Part shown: positions 37,855 to 47,753 of the stretch, piece after piece
Layout: each line of letters opens with the position of its first letter
Numbering within the stretch: position 1 is the stretch's first letter
Source: Pseudonocardia sp. MH-G8
Lineage (GTDB): Bacteria; Actinomycetota; Actinomycetes; Mycobacteriales; Pseudonocardiaceae
Direction: 5' to 3'
Length of the DNA: 64,000 nucleotides
NCBI RefSeq assembly: GCF_002262885.1
Contig: NZ_NKYF01000001.1
Coordinates: 1,302,001 to 1,366,000 of the forward strand
Program-made: the position numbers and the translations under genes
The notes under the pieces: generated by a model
What the model saw: only the letters and a program-made list of their open reading frames with translations
Told to the model about the DNA's origin: nothing
Database searches by the model: none

Positions 37855-38688
37855 TCACCAGCCTAGGTCGTCGCTCCCCCTTCCGGGTGCCGGTGCGAGC
37901 GCGTGGAAGGCCACCGCCGCCGCGGTGGCGACGTTGAGTGAGTCCACGCCGGTGGCCATCGGGATCCGCATCCGCGCGTCCGCGGCGTCGAGCGCATCGG
38001 GTGTGAGGCCCGGACCCTCGGCTCCCAGCAGGAGCGCCGTCCCGGCCCCGGTGGTGCCGACCGCGAGCGGCTGCGCATCCGCGGCCGGTGTGAGCGCGAC
38101 GATGCGCAGGCCAGCGGCGCGCAGCACGTCCAACGACGCAGGCCACGGGCCCGGCAGCTCGGCGAAGGGCACCCGCAGCACGTGGCCCATGGACACGCGG
38201 ACGCTGCGCCGGTACAGCGGATCGGAGCAGCGGGGCCCGAGCAGCACCGCGTCCACGCCGAGGGCCGCGGCGTTGCGGAAGAGCGCGCCCAGGTTCTCGT
38301 GGTCGTTGACGCCCTCCAGCACGGCCACGAGCCGCGCGTCGCGCACGATCGTCGAGATCTCGGGCTGCGCGGCCCGGTCGGCCACCGCCAGCACGCCGCG
38401 GTTGAGGTGGAACCCCACCACCGCGGCCATCGTCTCGGCGTCCGTGGCGTAGGCCGGGACGTCCACGCCGGTCAGGTCGTCGGCGAGCTCGTCGAACCGG
38501 CGCGGCACGCCCAGCAGGGAGCGCACCGGGTAGGGCGACGCGAGCAGCCGCCGCACCACGACGACACCCTCGGCGATCACGAGGCCGCGACCGCCCGGCC
38601 GGTCCGGGCGGCGATCGGCCGTGGTCAGGTCGCGGAAGTCGGTCACGCGCGGATCGGCCGGGTCGTCGACGGGGGTGATGGTGGCCAC
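37855..38688 (-). CDS. TrmH/SpoU-family RNA 2'-O-methyltransferase
   Basis: A 277-residue SPOUT methyltransferase. An N-terminal RNA-binding part (GRGLVIAEGVVVVRRLL) precedes the catalytic domain with motif 1 NDHENLGALFRNAAALG, motif 2 LLLGAEGPGL and motif 3 IPMATGVDSLNVATAAAV, which form the knotted SAM site. It should methylate a ribose in rRNA or tRNA; the exact site cannot be read. It leads the operon containing the DUF2537 gene. Confidence 0.88.
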   Translation of the reverse strand: MATITPVDDPADPRVTDFRDLTTADRRPDRPGGRGLVIAEGVVVVRRLLASPYPVRSLLGVPRRFDELADDLTGVDVPAYATDAETMAAVVGFHLNRGVLAVADRAAQPEISTIVRDARLVAVLEGVNDHENLGALFRNAAALGVDAVLLGPRCSDPLYRRSVRVSMGHVLRVPFAELPGPWPASLDVLRAAGLRIVALTPAADAQPLAVGTTGAGTALLLGAEGPGLTPDALDAADARMRIPMATGVDSLNVATAAAVAFHALAPAPGRGSDDLGW

Positions 38689-38869
38689 GACGGAACATCG
38701 TCGCAGGCCACGCCGACGCTCCGACGGCGGTCATCCGGTCGGCCGTAGCGAAGGGATCACCACCCGTGCCACGGTGGACAGCCCGCGCGTGAGCGGCCGC
38801 CGCCGCGGCCGACCTCGCGAGCATCGAGACGACTCCGGGTTCACCCGGGGGCCGGGAGGCAGCGCACGC

Positions 38870-40381
38870 ATGGGCCAGGACGTCGACCGGCGGACGTTCA
38901 GTCGACGCGATCGCCAGCGCTACCGCGCAAAGGTGCAGCGCTGTCTCGACGCTCTCGCCGTCATGCTGCGCGAACACCCGTTCGCGCACGACGAACCGAT
39001 GACCGGCCTCGAGGTGGAGCTCAACCTCGTGGACCACGACCTGGCGCCGTCCCTCGCGGGAGCCGAGGTGCTCGAGGCGATCGGCGCCCCCCAGTTCCAG
39101 TCCGAGCTCGGGCGCTGGAACCTGGAGCTCAACCTGCCGCCCCGCCCGCTGCCCGGCGACCAGTGGCAGCACCTGGAGCGCCAGCTCGTCGACGAGCTCG
39201 CCGTCGCCCGGTCCAGCGCCGTGGACTGCGGGGCGCAGCTGGCCGTCATCGGCATCCTGCCGACGTTGCAACGCCACGACCTCGTCGCCGGGGCGCTGTC
39301 GGGCGACCCCCGCTACGAGACGCTCAACGAGCAGATGCTGGGCGCCCGCGGCGAACCCATCCGGCTCGACATCGCCGGCGACGACCCGTCGGGGCGACAC
39401 GGCGTCGAGCCCGAACACCTGACGGCCGACTTCGACTCCATCGCACCCGAGGCCGCCTGCACCTCGATGCAGCTGCACCTGCAGGTCCACCCGGATTCGT
39501 TCGCCGGCTACTGGAACGCCGCGCAGTGCCTCGCGGGCGTGCAGCTGGCCGTCGGTGCGAACTCGCCGTTCCTGCTCGGCTCCCGGCTGTGGGCCGAGAC
39601 CCGCATCCCGCTGTTCGAGCAGTCCTGCGACGTGCGCACCCCCGAGCTGCGCAACCAGGGCGTGCGGCCGCGGGTGTGGTTCGGGGAGCGCTGGATCACC
39701 TCGGTGCTCGACCTGTTCTCCGAGAACGGCCGCTACTTCCCGGCCCTCATGCCCCACACCGACGACGACAGCGACCCGATGGCGGACCTGGAGGCGGGGA
39801 ACGTCCCCGGCCTGGACGAGCTGCGCCTGCACAACGGCACGATCTGGCGCTGGAACCGCCCGGTGTACGACGTCGCCGACGGCGTGCCACACGTCCGGGT
39901 GGAGAACCGCGTGCTGCCCGCCGGGCCCACGGTCGTCGACATGGTCGCCAACGCGCTGTTCTTCTACGGGCTGCTGCGCACGCTCGTCGAGGCGGACCGC
40001 CCGTTGTGGAGCATGATGTCGTTCGAGGCCGCCGAGGAGAACTTCACCACCGCGGCGCGCCACGGCCTGGAAGGGCCGCTGTACTGGCCGGGTAGCGGCT
40101 GGATCCGGCCCGACGAGCTGGTGCTGCGCAAGCTGCTCCCGCAGGCGGCCGACGGGCTCGCGCGCTGGGGTGTCGAGTCCGACGTCACCGACCGGTTCCT
40201 GTCGATCATCGAGCAGCGCTGCGTCGCCCGTCGCACCGGCGCTTCGTGGCAGCTCGACTCGGTGGCGGCGCTCGAGACGGCGGGCGCCGACCGGCGCACG
40301 GCCCTGCACGGGATGCTCGAGCGCTACCTGGAGCACTCGGCGGCGAACGAGCCGGTGCACACCTGGCCACTACCCGGCTGA
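38870..40381 (+). CDS. Glutamate-cysteine ligase-like carboxylate-amine ligase (GCS2 family)
   Basis: A 503-residue cytosolic enzyme of the GCS2 fold. Key stretches are MTGLEVELNLVD (metal- and ATP-binding glutamates), FQSELGRWNLELN, and TSMQLHLQVHPDSFAGYWN. ARHGLEGPLYWPG is in the C-terminal part. Actinobacteria use paralogues of this family for gamma-glutamylcysteine formation in ergothioneine synthesis and for unknown ligations; no ergothioneine genes are adjacent. GGGAGG lies upstream of the ATG. Specificity is unknown. Confidence 0.78.
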   Translation: MGQDVDRRTFSRRDRQRYRAKVQRCLDALAVMLREHPFAHDEPMTGLEVELNLVDHDLAPSLAGAEVLEAIGAPQFQSELGRWNLELNLPPRPLPGDQWQHLERQLVDELAVARSSAVDCGAQLAVIGILPTLQRHDLVAGALSGDPRYETLNEQMLGARGEPIRLDIAGDDPSGRHGVEPEHLTADFDSIAPEAACTSMQLHLQVHPDSFAGYWNAAQCLAGVQLAVGANSPFLLGSRLWAETRIPLFEQSCDVRTPELRNQGVRPRVWFGERWITSVLDLFSENGRYFPALMPHTDDDSDPMADLEAGNVPGLDELRLHNGTIWRWNRPVYDVADGVPHVRVENRVLPAGPTVVDMVANALFFYGLLRTLVEADRPLWSMMSFEAAEENFTTAARHGLEGPLYWPGSGWIRPDELVLRKLLPQAADGLARWGVESDVTDRFLSIIEQRCVARRTGASWQLDSVAALETAGADRRTALHGMLERYLEHSAANEPVHTWPLPG

Positions 40382-40563
40382 CCTGCCCCGGGCCCCCTCC
40401 GAACGTTCACTATCGCAAACCGTTTCGCCGTTCCGCCCCACGGCGACGTCGGGCGCTCCTACCGTCGTGCGCGCACCGACCGGCAGCACCGGCGACCTCC
40501 GGAGAACCCCGAGCCCGCAGCCCACCTGCGGGCCGACCCGGCGCGCCCGACAGAGGGGGAACG

Positions 40564-40620
40564 ATGCCCGCAGCCCGCACACCGGACCGCAGCGCTGCCC
40601 CGGCGCTCGCGCACCGGTGA
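40564..40620 (+). CDS. Possible 18-codon leader peptide
   Basis: An ATG with a good ribosome site (GAGGGGGAA just upstream) opens an 18-residue frame, MPAARTPDRSAAPALAHR, whose stop overlaps the GTG start of the next gene (GTGA). It could be a coupling leader for the five-gene cluster. No similarity is recognised, and chance is a real alternative. Confidence 0.3.
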   Translation: MPAARTPDRSAAPALAHR

Positions 40621-41438
40621 CCACCGTGGCCCGGTTCCGGCTCTTCGGACGCGCCCCGCAGACACCTCCCGCGGAACAGGCCGATCCGGCCTCCGCACCC
40701 CCCTCGCTCCCGCCCTACCCGTCCACGGGGCAGCCGCCACCGGTGGGCGCCGGCGTCGCGTGGCCGGCACCCGGCGGGCCCGCCACGCAGGCTGCCCGGC
40801 CCGCCTTCCCGGCGCCGGTCGCCGACGAGCCCGCCACCGACCCGTACGGCTTTCCCCCCACACCGGCCCGGCCCGCGTGGCCGGCACGGGTGCCACCGGC
40901 ACCTGACCCGGCGGACGCCGCCGCGCTGGCCGGGGCGTTCGCCGTCGACTACCTGTCCTGGGACGAGGACGACCCGGCACGCCGCGGGCGGGTCCTGCAC
41001 GGCTACCTGGCCGTCGCGGGGAGCGACCCGGCCCGCATCGGGTGGACCGGGCGCGGGCGGCAACGTGCCGACTTCGCGCTGCCCGGCAGCGTCCGCGCCG
41101 ACGGCGACGGGCGCGTGCTCGTGGACGTCCGCGTGCGGGTCACGCCCTACCGCTCGGTGGGCGAGCACGACGCGCACGATCCGGGCCGGGAGCCCGAGCA
41201 CCCGCCCGTGGGTGTCCCCTCCGTCGCCCCGGCGCCCACGGGCCGTGGCTGGCGCAGCGTCGCCGCCTGCTGGGTGCGCCTCAGCGTGCCCGTGGTGCTG
41301 GAAGGCGGGCGGCTCGCGATCGACGCGTGGGAGGAGACCCTCGACGCGCAGGAGCCACCGCGGCCCGACGACGAACCCGACGACCACACGCTCGCCGAGG
41401 ACGACCCGCTCGCCGAGCACCCGGGAGGTGCGTGGTGA
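40617..41438 (+). CDS. Proline-rich protein with TcpC/NTF2-like C-terminal domain
   Basis: A 273-residue protein. Residues 1-100 are proline- and alanine-rich and disordered. The rest has the layout of NTF2-like TcpC-type conjugation accessory proteins: ALAGAFAVDYLSWDEDDPAR, then RQRADFALPGSV, VLVDVRVRVTPYR and WVRLSVPVVLEGG. No signal peptide or membrane helix is clear. It is first in a five-gene run and overlaps the next gene. The conjugation link is inferred from domain layout and neighbours only. Confidence 0.5.
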   Translation: MTTVARFRLFGRAPQTPPAEQADPASAPPSLPPYPSTGQPPPVGAGVAWPAPGGPATQAARPAFPAPVADEPATDPYGFPPTPARPAWPARVPPAPDPADAAALAGAFAVDYLSWDEDDPARRGRVLHGYLAVAGSDPARIGWTGRGRQRADFALPGSVRADGDGRVLVDVRVRVTPYRSVGEHDAHDPGREPEHPPVGVPSVAPAPTGRGWRSVAACWVRLSVPVVLEGGRLAIDAWEETLDAQEPPRPDDEPDDHTLAEDDPLAEHPGGAW

Positions 41439-42154
41439 GCCCGGTGCGCCGCCCGGTGATCGTCGGCCTGGCCCGGGGCATCGGCACCAGCACGCTGGCG
41501 GCGGCGCTGCACGCCACCGACGGCGCGCTGCTCCGCCCGGGCACAGCGGTCGAGGCGGACGTCCTGCTCTGCCCGGCCGACGCGGTGTCGCTGCGCAACG
41601 CCGCGGCGCTGGCCTGCGCGCCCTCCGGGCCGCGTCCGGTCCTGGTGCTCGCCGGGACCCCCGGCCCGCCCGTCGCGCCGCCGCGGGCGGTCCACGGGCT
41701 CACCGCCGTGCTGGCGCTCCCGCACCTCGCGCGGTGGACCGGCAGGGCCGACGCGCGCGGCTCCGCCGGGGCGGTGCTCGCGTTCCCGCCCGAGACGCTG
41801 CCCGGCGACGTCGCCTCCTACGCCGCCGCCCTGCGCGATCTCGTGGAGGCCCTCACCGAATCCGGGCTGCTCCGACGCAGGACCCCGCCGCCGGTCAGCC
41901 GGCCCGTCGCGGGCGGCCTGCGCCGCGGGCTGCAGCCGTCCGCCCGGCCCGTGGCGTGCTCGTCCACGTCCTCGTCCACGACGCCCTCGACGGCCGCGAC
42001 ACCGATCGTCACCCCGCCGCTCACCAGGCCGCCGCTCACGCCGGCACGGACCACCACGGCGCCCGCCCCGGCGTGGGCCTTCCCCGGTCCCGAGCCCGAC
42101 GACGACACCCTCGAAGCCGGGCCCCCGCCCCTCCCGGCGGGGCGGGCGGGGTGA
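41435..42154 (+). CDS. Small ParA/MinD-like P-loop protein
   Basis: A 239-residue protein starting with GTG inside the previous stop. The first 150 residues look like a reduced ParA-type ATPase: VIVGLARGIGTSTLAAALHA resembles a deviant P-loop with threonine-serine in place of the usual lysine-threonine, and EADVLLCPADAVSLRNAAAL is the strand-helix after it. The C-terminal 90 residues are serine/threonine/proline-rich. Without a clear catalytic lysine it may bind but not hydrolyse nucleotide. Similar small proteins accompany transfer-type gene clusters. Confidence 0.4.
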   Translation: MSPVRRPVIVGLARGIGTSTLAAALHATDGALLRPGTAVEADVLLCPADAVSLRNAAALACAPSGPRPVLVLAGTPGPPVAPPRAVHGLTAVLALPHLARWTGRADARGSAGAVLAFPPETLPGDVASYAAALRDLVEALTESGLLRRRTPPPVSRPVAGGLRRGLQPSARPVACSSTSSSTTPSTAATPIVTPPLTRPPLTPARTTTAPAPAWAFPGPEPDDDTLEAGPPPLPAGRAG

Positions 42155-42157
42155 GCG

Positions 42158-43297
42158 GTGACACGCACGACCAGGAGGCGCAGGCCGCTCGCCACCGCAT
42201 TCGCCGCCCTGGCGGCGGTGCTGCTCATGGGCGCCGCGCCCGCCGACCCGCCGGCCTCCGACCCCGTGTCCGGGGTGGCCACCGACGCCGTCCCCGCGCC
42301 GGCCCGCGACGCCCTCCCGCTGATCACCGAGCTCACCGCCACTCACTGTCCGGAGCTGCCACCGGTGTGGGTCGTGGCGCAGGTGCAGGCCGAGTCCGGC
42401 TGGGACGCGGCGCTCGCCTCGTCGCGTGCGGGCGGGCCGGCCGGGCTCTACCAGTTCAGCGGGCAGAACTGGGAGGCCGCGGGCGGGCACCCGTGGACGT
42501 CCGACCCCCCCGAGGAGGACGCCGAGGTCCTGTCCGCCGAGGCGCACCTGCGGGTGGCGGTGCCCTGGGTCTGCGCGAACCTGCGAGCGGTCACCGCGCA
42601 CCTTCAGGCCACCGGGAAGGCCACCGCCCCGCTCGACGCGATGCTCGTCTGCCACATCGCCGGATGCGGCCGGGTCACCGGCAGCGAGACCGGCATCCCG
42701 CAGGCGGGGGAGGCGGGCTGTGGGGAGCGCTGCGCGCAGGTCGTCGCCCGCTACGTCGCCGCGGTGCACGCCAACCTCGAACGCTTCAGCGCGCCGGAAC
42801 CGGCGACGAAGGAACCGGCGACGCTCGCCGCACCCACGCCGTGGACCGGCGGCGCCACCGGCTGCAAGTCGCCCGACCCCACCGGCGACGGCTGCCTCAC
42901 CGGAGCCACCCGGCACGGACTGGAGGCCGCGGAGGCGGCGTTCGGCAGCGTCTCGGACGGTCCGGTGATCCGCTCCGCCGGCTGCTGGGACGAGCACGCC
43001 TGGAACCCGCGCAGCGACCACTCGCGCGGGCGGGCCTGCGACCTGTTCCCCACCGAGCCGGGCACCTTCGCGGAGGGCACCGACCTGGAGTCCGGCTGGC
43101 AGGTGGCCAACTGGTTCCGCAGCAACGCGGAGCCGTTGCACGTCAAGTACCTGATCTGGCAGGGCCGCTACTGGGCGCCGGACGTGGAGGACCGGGGCGA
43201 GGGCTGGGGCAAGCGGTACAGCGGCGGCGGGGTCTACGACGTCCGCGACCCCACCGGCGGCCACTTCGACCACGTGCACATCAGCTTCCGGGAGTGA
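42158..43297 (+). CDS. Exported lytic transglycosylase with C-terminal peptidase-like domain
   Basis: A 379-residue secreted protein. Signal peptide at residues 1-27 (PLATAFAALAAVLLMGAAPA). Residues 50-200 are an SLT-type lytic transglycosylase: VVAQVQAESGWDAALASS contains the catalytic glutamate and GPAGLYQFSGQNW follows. From about 230 comes a cysteine-containing domain with NPRSDHSRGRACDLFP and a C-terminal GGHFDHVHISF, histidine and aspartate motifs like those of LAS-type D,D-peptidases. It should cut peptidoglycan glycan strands and possibly peptides, as expected for an envelope-spanning apparatus or remodelling system. Confidence 0.8.
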   Translation: MTRTTRRRRPLATAFAALAAVLLMGAAPADPPASDPVSGVATDAVPAPARDALPLITELTATHCPELPPVWVVAQVQAESGWDAALASSRAGGPAGLYQFSGQNWEAAGGHPWTSDPPEEDAEVLSAEAHLRVAVPWVCANLRAVTAHLQATGKATAPLDAMLVCHIAGCGRVTGSETGIPQAGEAGCGERCAQVVARYVAAVHANLERFSAPEPATKEPATLAAPTPWTGGATGCKSPDPTGDGCLTGATRHGLEAAEAAFGSVSDGPVIRSAGCWDEHAWNPRSDHSRGRACDLFPTEPGTFAEGTDLESGWQVANWFRSNAEPLHVKYLIWQGRYWAPDVEDRGEGWGKRYSGGGVYDVRDPTGGHFDHVHISFRE

Positions 43298-43301
43298 CAC
43301 C

Positions 43302-43907
43302 GTGACCCGACAGACCCGGATCTCCCTGCTCGCCGCCCTCGCCACCGCGGCGGTTGCCGTGCTCGTGTTCTCCCTGGTCGGTGGCGCCACGAGCGCCACC
43401 CCGCCGTCCGGTGACCCGCCGCCCGGGGCGACGATCGGGGAGGAGGACCGGCGCGCCGTGGACGCCGCGCCGGTGCAGCGCGGAGCGCCTGCTCCGCCGG
43501 CCGATCCCACGGTCGACCCGACCGATCCGGACGCGGTCGCGCGCGCCTACCTCGCGGCCGCCCACTCGAGCACCCCGGACGACGCCGGGCGCACCTCGCT
43601 GCGGGGCTCCGCGTACGCGGTGCCGGGAAGCCCGCCGGCCACGGTCGGCGTGGTCGTCGTCGACCCGCCGCCTCCGGGCCAGGAACGCACCGCCACCGTC
43701 ACGGCGCTGGCACTCGTCACCGCCGACCCCGGTGACCGCAGACGCGCCTACCGGGCCGAGGTCGGCACCGCCACGGGGCCGCCGGGAGGCACCGCGGTCG
43801 TCGACCTCGTCACCCGGCACGTGGTGCTCGCCCGCTGGCCCGACGGCCGCTGGCTGGTGGCCGCCGACTCCCCCGCCACGCCCGACCTCCTCGCCGGGGA
43901 GGACTGA
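43302..43907 (+). CDS. Membrane-anchored NTF2/TcpC-like protein
   Basis: A 201-residue protein with an N-terminal anchor or signal helix (ISLLAALATAAVAVLVFSLV), a proline-rich spacer, and a small alpha/beta domain from about residue 75 (DPDAVARAYLAAAHSSTPDD, later RTATVTALALVTADPGDRR and VVLARWPDGRWLVAA). The layout resembles Mce-associated or TcpC-type NTF2 proteins of actinobacteria. It starts four bases after the transglycosylase stop and is followed at once by the GH16 gene. Function unknown. Confidence 0.5.
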   Translation: MTRQTRISLLAALATAAVAVLVFSLVGGATSATPPSGDPPPGATIGEEDRRAVDAAPVQRGAPAPPADPTVDPTDPDAVARAYLAAAHSSTPDDAGRTSLRGSAYAVPGSPPATVGVVVVDPPPPGQERTATVTALALVTADPGDRRRAYRAEVGTATGPPGGTAVVDLVTRHVVLARWPDGRWLVAADSPATPDLLAGED

Positions 43908-43908
43908 C

Positions 43909-44943
43909 GTGAGCTTCGAGGAGATCGAGGAGCTGATCCGCAAGTACCTGGCCGCAGGCATCGCGGTCGTCGTGGTCGTCGTCGCGCCGGGCACCGCGGC
44001 CCCGGGCGGCGCTCCACCGGAACCGTCGGTGAGCGTCGTCGAGCCCGAACGGGCCGGCACGGGATCCGGCACGGGGCCCGACACGGACCGGGAGCCGGCC
44101 GATCCCGTGCCCGACGACCCGCAGGCGCCTCCCGGCGAGCGCACAGGAGCCGACGGGCGCGACCCCGGGAGCGCGGACGCGGGAAGCGAGGAGGGGGACG
44201 AGGATCGCGCCGAGCCTGGGGACACGGGGCGCGGCAGCGGCGACGACGCCCGCTCCGGGGCGCAGGAACCGGCGGCAGCGGCGGAGGACTCGGGCAGCGA
44301 GGGCACCACGGCCGCGGCCGTCCACGGCTGGGGCACGCCGAACCGCGAGGACGACTTCACCGGCGGCACCGAGCAGTGGGACATCTACGACGGCCCCGGT
44401 CACGCGGGCGAGGGCACGCGCTCACCGTCGGCCGTCACCGTCCAGGACGGGATCCTGACCATCACGGGAGACTCCGCCGGCACCACGGCGGGGATGGCCT
44501 GGAACCCGGGGCAGAAGTACGGGCGGTGGGAGGGGCGGGTGCGCGCGCCCGCGTCCGACCCCTCCTACAACGCGCTGCTGCTGCTCTGGCCCGACGCGGA
44601 GGACTTCCCGGTGGGAGGCGAGATCGACTTCATGGAGATGCTCGACCACACGCGGCAGGCCACCGACATCTTCATCCACTACGGGGAGGACAACTCGCAG
44701 GTCAACGGGCAGGTGGAGGTCGACGGCACCGAGTGGCACAACTGGGCGGTGGAGTGGACACCGGAGGCGATCACGGCGTACGTGGACGGCGAGGAGTGGT
44801 ACCGCAGCACCGACACCAGCATCTTCCCGCCCGGCCCGATGCACCTGTGCATCCAGCTCGACTGGTTCCCCGAGGGCGACACCCCGCAGGAATCGACCAT
44901 GCACGTCGACTGGGTGCGCCAGTACGCGGTGGAGGGCTCCTGA
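43909..44943 (+). CDS. GH16 endo-glycosidase fused to an N-terminal membrane helix
   Basis: A 344-residue protein. Residues 1-35 hold an amphipathic start (FEEIEELIRKYLAAG) and a hydrophobic run (IAVVVVVVAPGTAA), more like an anchor than a classical signal. Residues 35-135 are an acidic glycine/proline-rich linker. The last 205 residues are a GH16 beta-jelly roll with the catalytic motif GEIDFMEM and GMAWNPGQKYGRWEGRVRAP. GH16 enzymes cut beta-1,3 or beta-1,4 glucans and galactans; which one is unknown. Last gene of the cluster, followed by a strong terminator. Confidence 0.8.
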   Translation: MSFEEIEELIRKYLAAGIAVVVVVVAPGTAAPGGAPPEPSVSVVEPERAGTGSGTGPDTDREPADPVPDDPQAPPGERTGADGRDPGSADAGSEEGDEDRAEPGDTGRGSGDDARSGAQEPAAAAEDSGSEGTTAAAVHGWGTPNREDDFTGGTEQWDIYDGPGHAGEGTRSPSAVTVQDGILTITGDSAGTTAGMAWNPGQKYGRWEGRVRAPASDPSYNALLLLWPDAEDFPVGGEIDFMEMLDHTRQATDIFIHYGEDNSQVNGQVEVDGTEWHNWAVEWTPEAITAYVDGEEWYRSTDTSIFPPGPMHLCIQLDWFPEGDTPQESTMHVDWVRQYAVEGS

Positions 44944-44947
44944 TACG

Positions 44948-44986
44948 GCTGTGGGGCCCGGCCTGACGGCCGAGCCCCACAGCTTT
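44948..44986 (+). terminator. Rho-independent terminator of the GH16 cluster
   Basis: Arms GCTGTGGGGC (44948-44957) and GCCCCACAGC (44974-44983) pair perfectly, with further pairing inside the loop, followed by TTT. It starts a few bases after the GH16 stop. Confidence 0.85.
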
Positions 44987-45025
44987 CCCGAACTGACGCG
45001 CCGCTCCCACCACGAAGCGACGAGC

Positions 45026-45044
45026 TGAGGTTAGCCTACCCTCT
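45026..45044. promoter_or_regulatory. Orphan DtxR/IdeR iron-box-like site
   Basis: The 19 bases match the DtxR/IdeR consensus TTAGGTTAGSCTAACCTAA at 15 positions by eye, including the whole centre AGGTTAGCCTA. It lies between the convergent GH16 and NCS2 genes, after a terminator, so neither gene's promoter is here. Confidence 0.45.
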
Positions 45045-45065
45045 CCTGTTCGCGCAACCCCCGGA

Positions 45066-46511
<1,446 letters not shown>

Positions 46512-46553
46512 AAGCTAAGGCACACCCGGCGCGACGGCACGTACGCTGGCCCG

Positions 46554-46805
46554 GTGGTCGCGCCCCCGCCCCTGCCGCCCCGGCTCACCCAGGTGCGCAC
46601 GGTGGTGCTCGTGGGCACGACCCTGTGGCTGCTCGCGGCCGCCGCGCTGCTCGTCGCGGCGTGGGCGGGCCTGCGTCCCCTGGACATCTGGTTCACCACC
46701 TGCCTGGCGGGCGCACTGCTCGGCGGGATCGGCTGGGCGATCTTCACTTGGCAGCGGGCAGCAGCCCGCCGAGGCAGCCGCACGGCCCAGCAAGGCCTGG
46801 AGTAG
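46554..46805 (+). CDS. DUF2530-like small membrane protein
   Basis: An 83-residue protein with two transmembrane helices (VVLVGTTLWLLAAAALLVAA and WFTTCLAGALLGGIGWAIF) joined by GLRPLDI. The tail is basic (QRAAARRGS). TACGCT at 46542-46547 ends six bases before the GTG, so the message is probably leaderless. DUF2530 proteins are actinobacterial and uncharacterised. Confidence 0.7.
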   Translation: MVAPPPLPPRLTQVRTVVLVGTTLWLLAAAALLVAAWAGLRPLDIWFTTCLAGALLGGIGWAIFTWQRAAARRGSRTAQQGLE

Positions 46806-46830
46806 GGCCGCGACACGTGCGCACGCAGAC

Positions 46831-46868
46831 CCCGACTCGCGGGAAACCGGCCCGCCCCCGCGAGTCGG
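46831..46868. repeat. Palindrome family D cluster 3
   Basis: Arms CCCGACTCGCGGG (46831-46843) and CCCGCGAGTCGG (46857-46868) form a hairpin just after the DUF2530 gene. Same half-site as the clusters at 15.9 and 17.8 kb. Confidence 0.65.
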
Positions 46869-46940
46869 TGTGTGGGTGCACGCGTATCGCGCCGTGAGTG
46901 CAGGTGTCGGGCGCCCTTCGAGGGCTCTTAGGCTTCCCCC

Positions 46941-47678
46941 ATGACTGATCGACCCACCGCCGTCGTCACCGGGGCCAGTTCCGGCATCGGGGCCGCCACC
47001 GCTCGCGCGCTCGCCGGGGCCGGGTTCCACGTCGTGCTCGGGGCCCGGCGGGTGGACCGGTGCGCGGAGATCGCGGCCGGGATCGACGGCACCGCGTTGC
47101 GCCTCGACGTCACCGACGCCGAGTCGGTCGCCGCGTTCGGCGCGGCCGTGCCGGACTGCCGGCTGCTCGTGAACAACGCGGGCGGCGCGAAGGGCCTCGA
47201 GCCGGTGGCCGAGGCCGACGAGGACGCGTGGCGCTGGATGTTCGAGGCCAACGTGATGGGCACGCTGCGCGTCACCAAGGCGCTGCTGCCGGCGCTGCTG
47301 GCCTCCGGCGACGGGCACATCGTCACCATCACCTCGATCGCGGCGATCGAGGCCTACGACAACGGCGCCGGGTACACGGGTGCCAAGCACGCGCAGTCGG
47401 TGCTGCACCGCACGCTGCGCGGCGAGCTGCTGGGACAACCGGTTCGGCTCACCGAGGTGCTGCCGGGCATGGTCGAGACGGACTTCTCGCTGGTCCGCTT
47501 CGGCGGTGACGCCGAGCGCGCAGCCGGCGTCTACCGCGGGATCACCCCGCTCACCCCCGAGGACGTGGCCGAGGTGATCGCGTTCGCCGCCACCCGGCCC
47601 TCGCACGTGAACCTCGACCAGATCGTGCTCAAGCCGCGCGCCCAGGCGAGCGCAACGCGGGCGCACCGCGACACCTGA
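46941..47678 (+). CDS. Short-chain dehydrogenase/reductase, YdfG-like
   Basis: A 245-residue classical SDR. The cofactor motif TGASSGIGAATARAL is at residues 10-24, NNAGGAKGLEPV follows, and the catalytic serine and tyrosine-lysine are in HIVTITSIAA and YTGAKHA. ARRVDR after strand 2 suggests NADP preference. The closest group by eye is YdfG/serine 3-dehydrogenase-like, acting on small hydroxy acids. TAGGCT at 46929-46934 suggests a leaderless transcript. Substrate unknown. Confidence 0.85.
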   Translation: MTDRPTAVVTGASSGIGAATARALAGAGFHVVLGARRVDRCAEIAAGIDGTALRLDVTDAESVAAFGAAVPDCRLLVNNAGGAKGLEPVAEADEDAWRWMFEANVMGTLRVTKALLPALLASGDGHIVTITSIAAIEAYDNGAGYTGAKHAQSVLHRTLRGELLGQPVRLTEVLPGMVETDFSLVRFGGDAERAAGVYRGITPLTPEDVAEVIAFAATRPSHVNLDQIVLKPRAQASATRAHRDT

Positions 47679-47753
47679 CCGGTTGACCGGACGGGCGCCC
47701 GGCCCAGAGGATGAGCACTGATCGTCTTCCCCGATGCGTCAGCGAGGTCGCCG

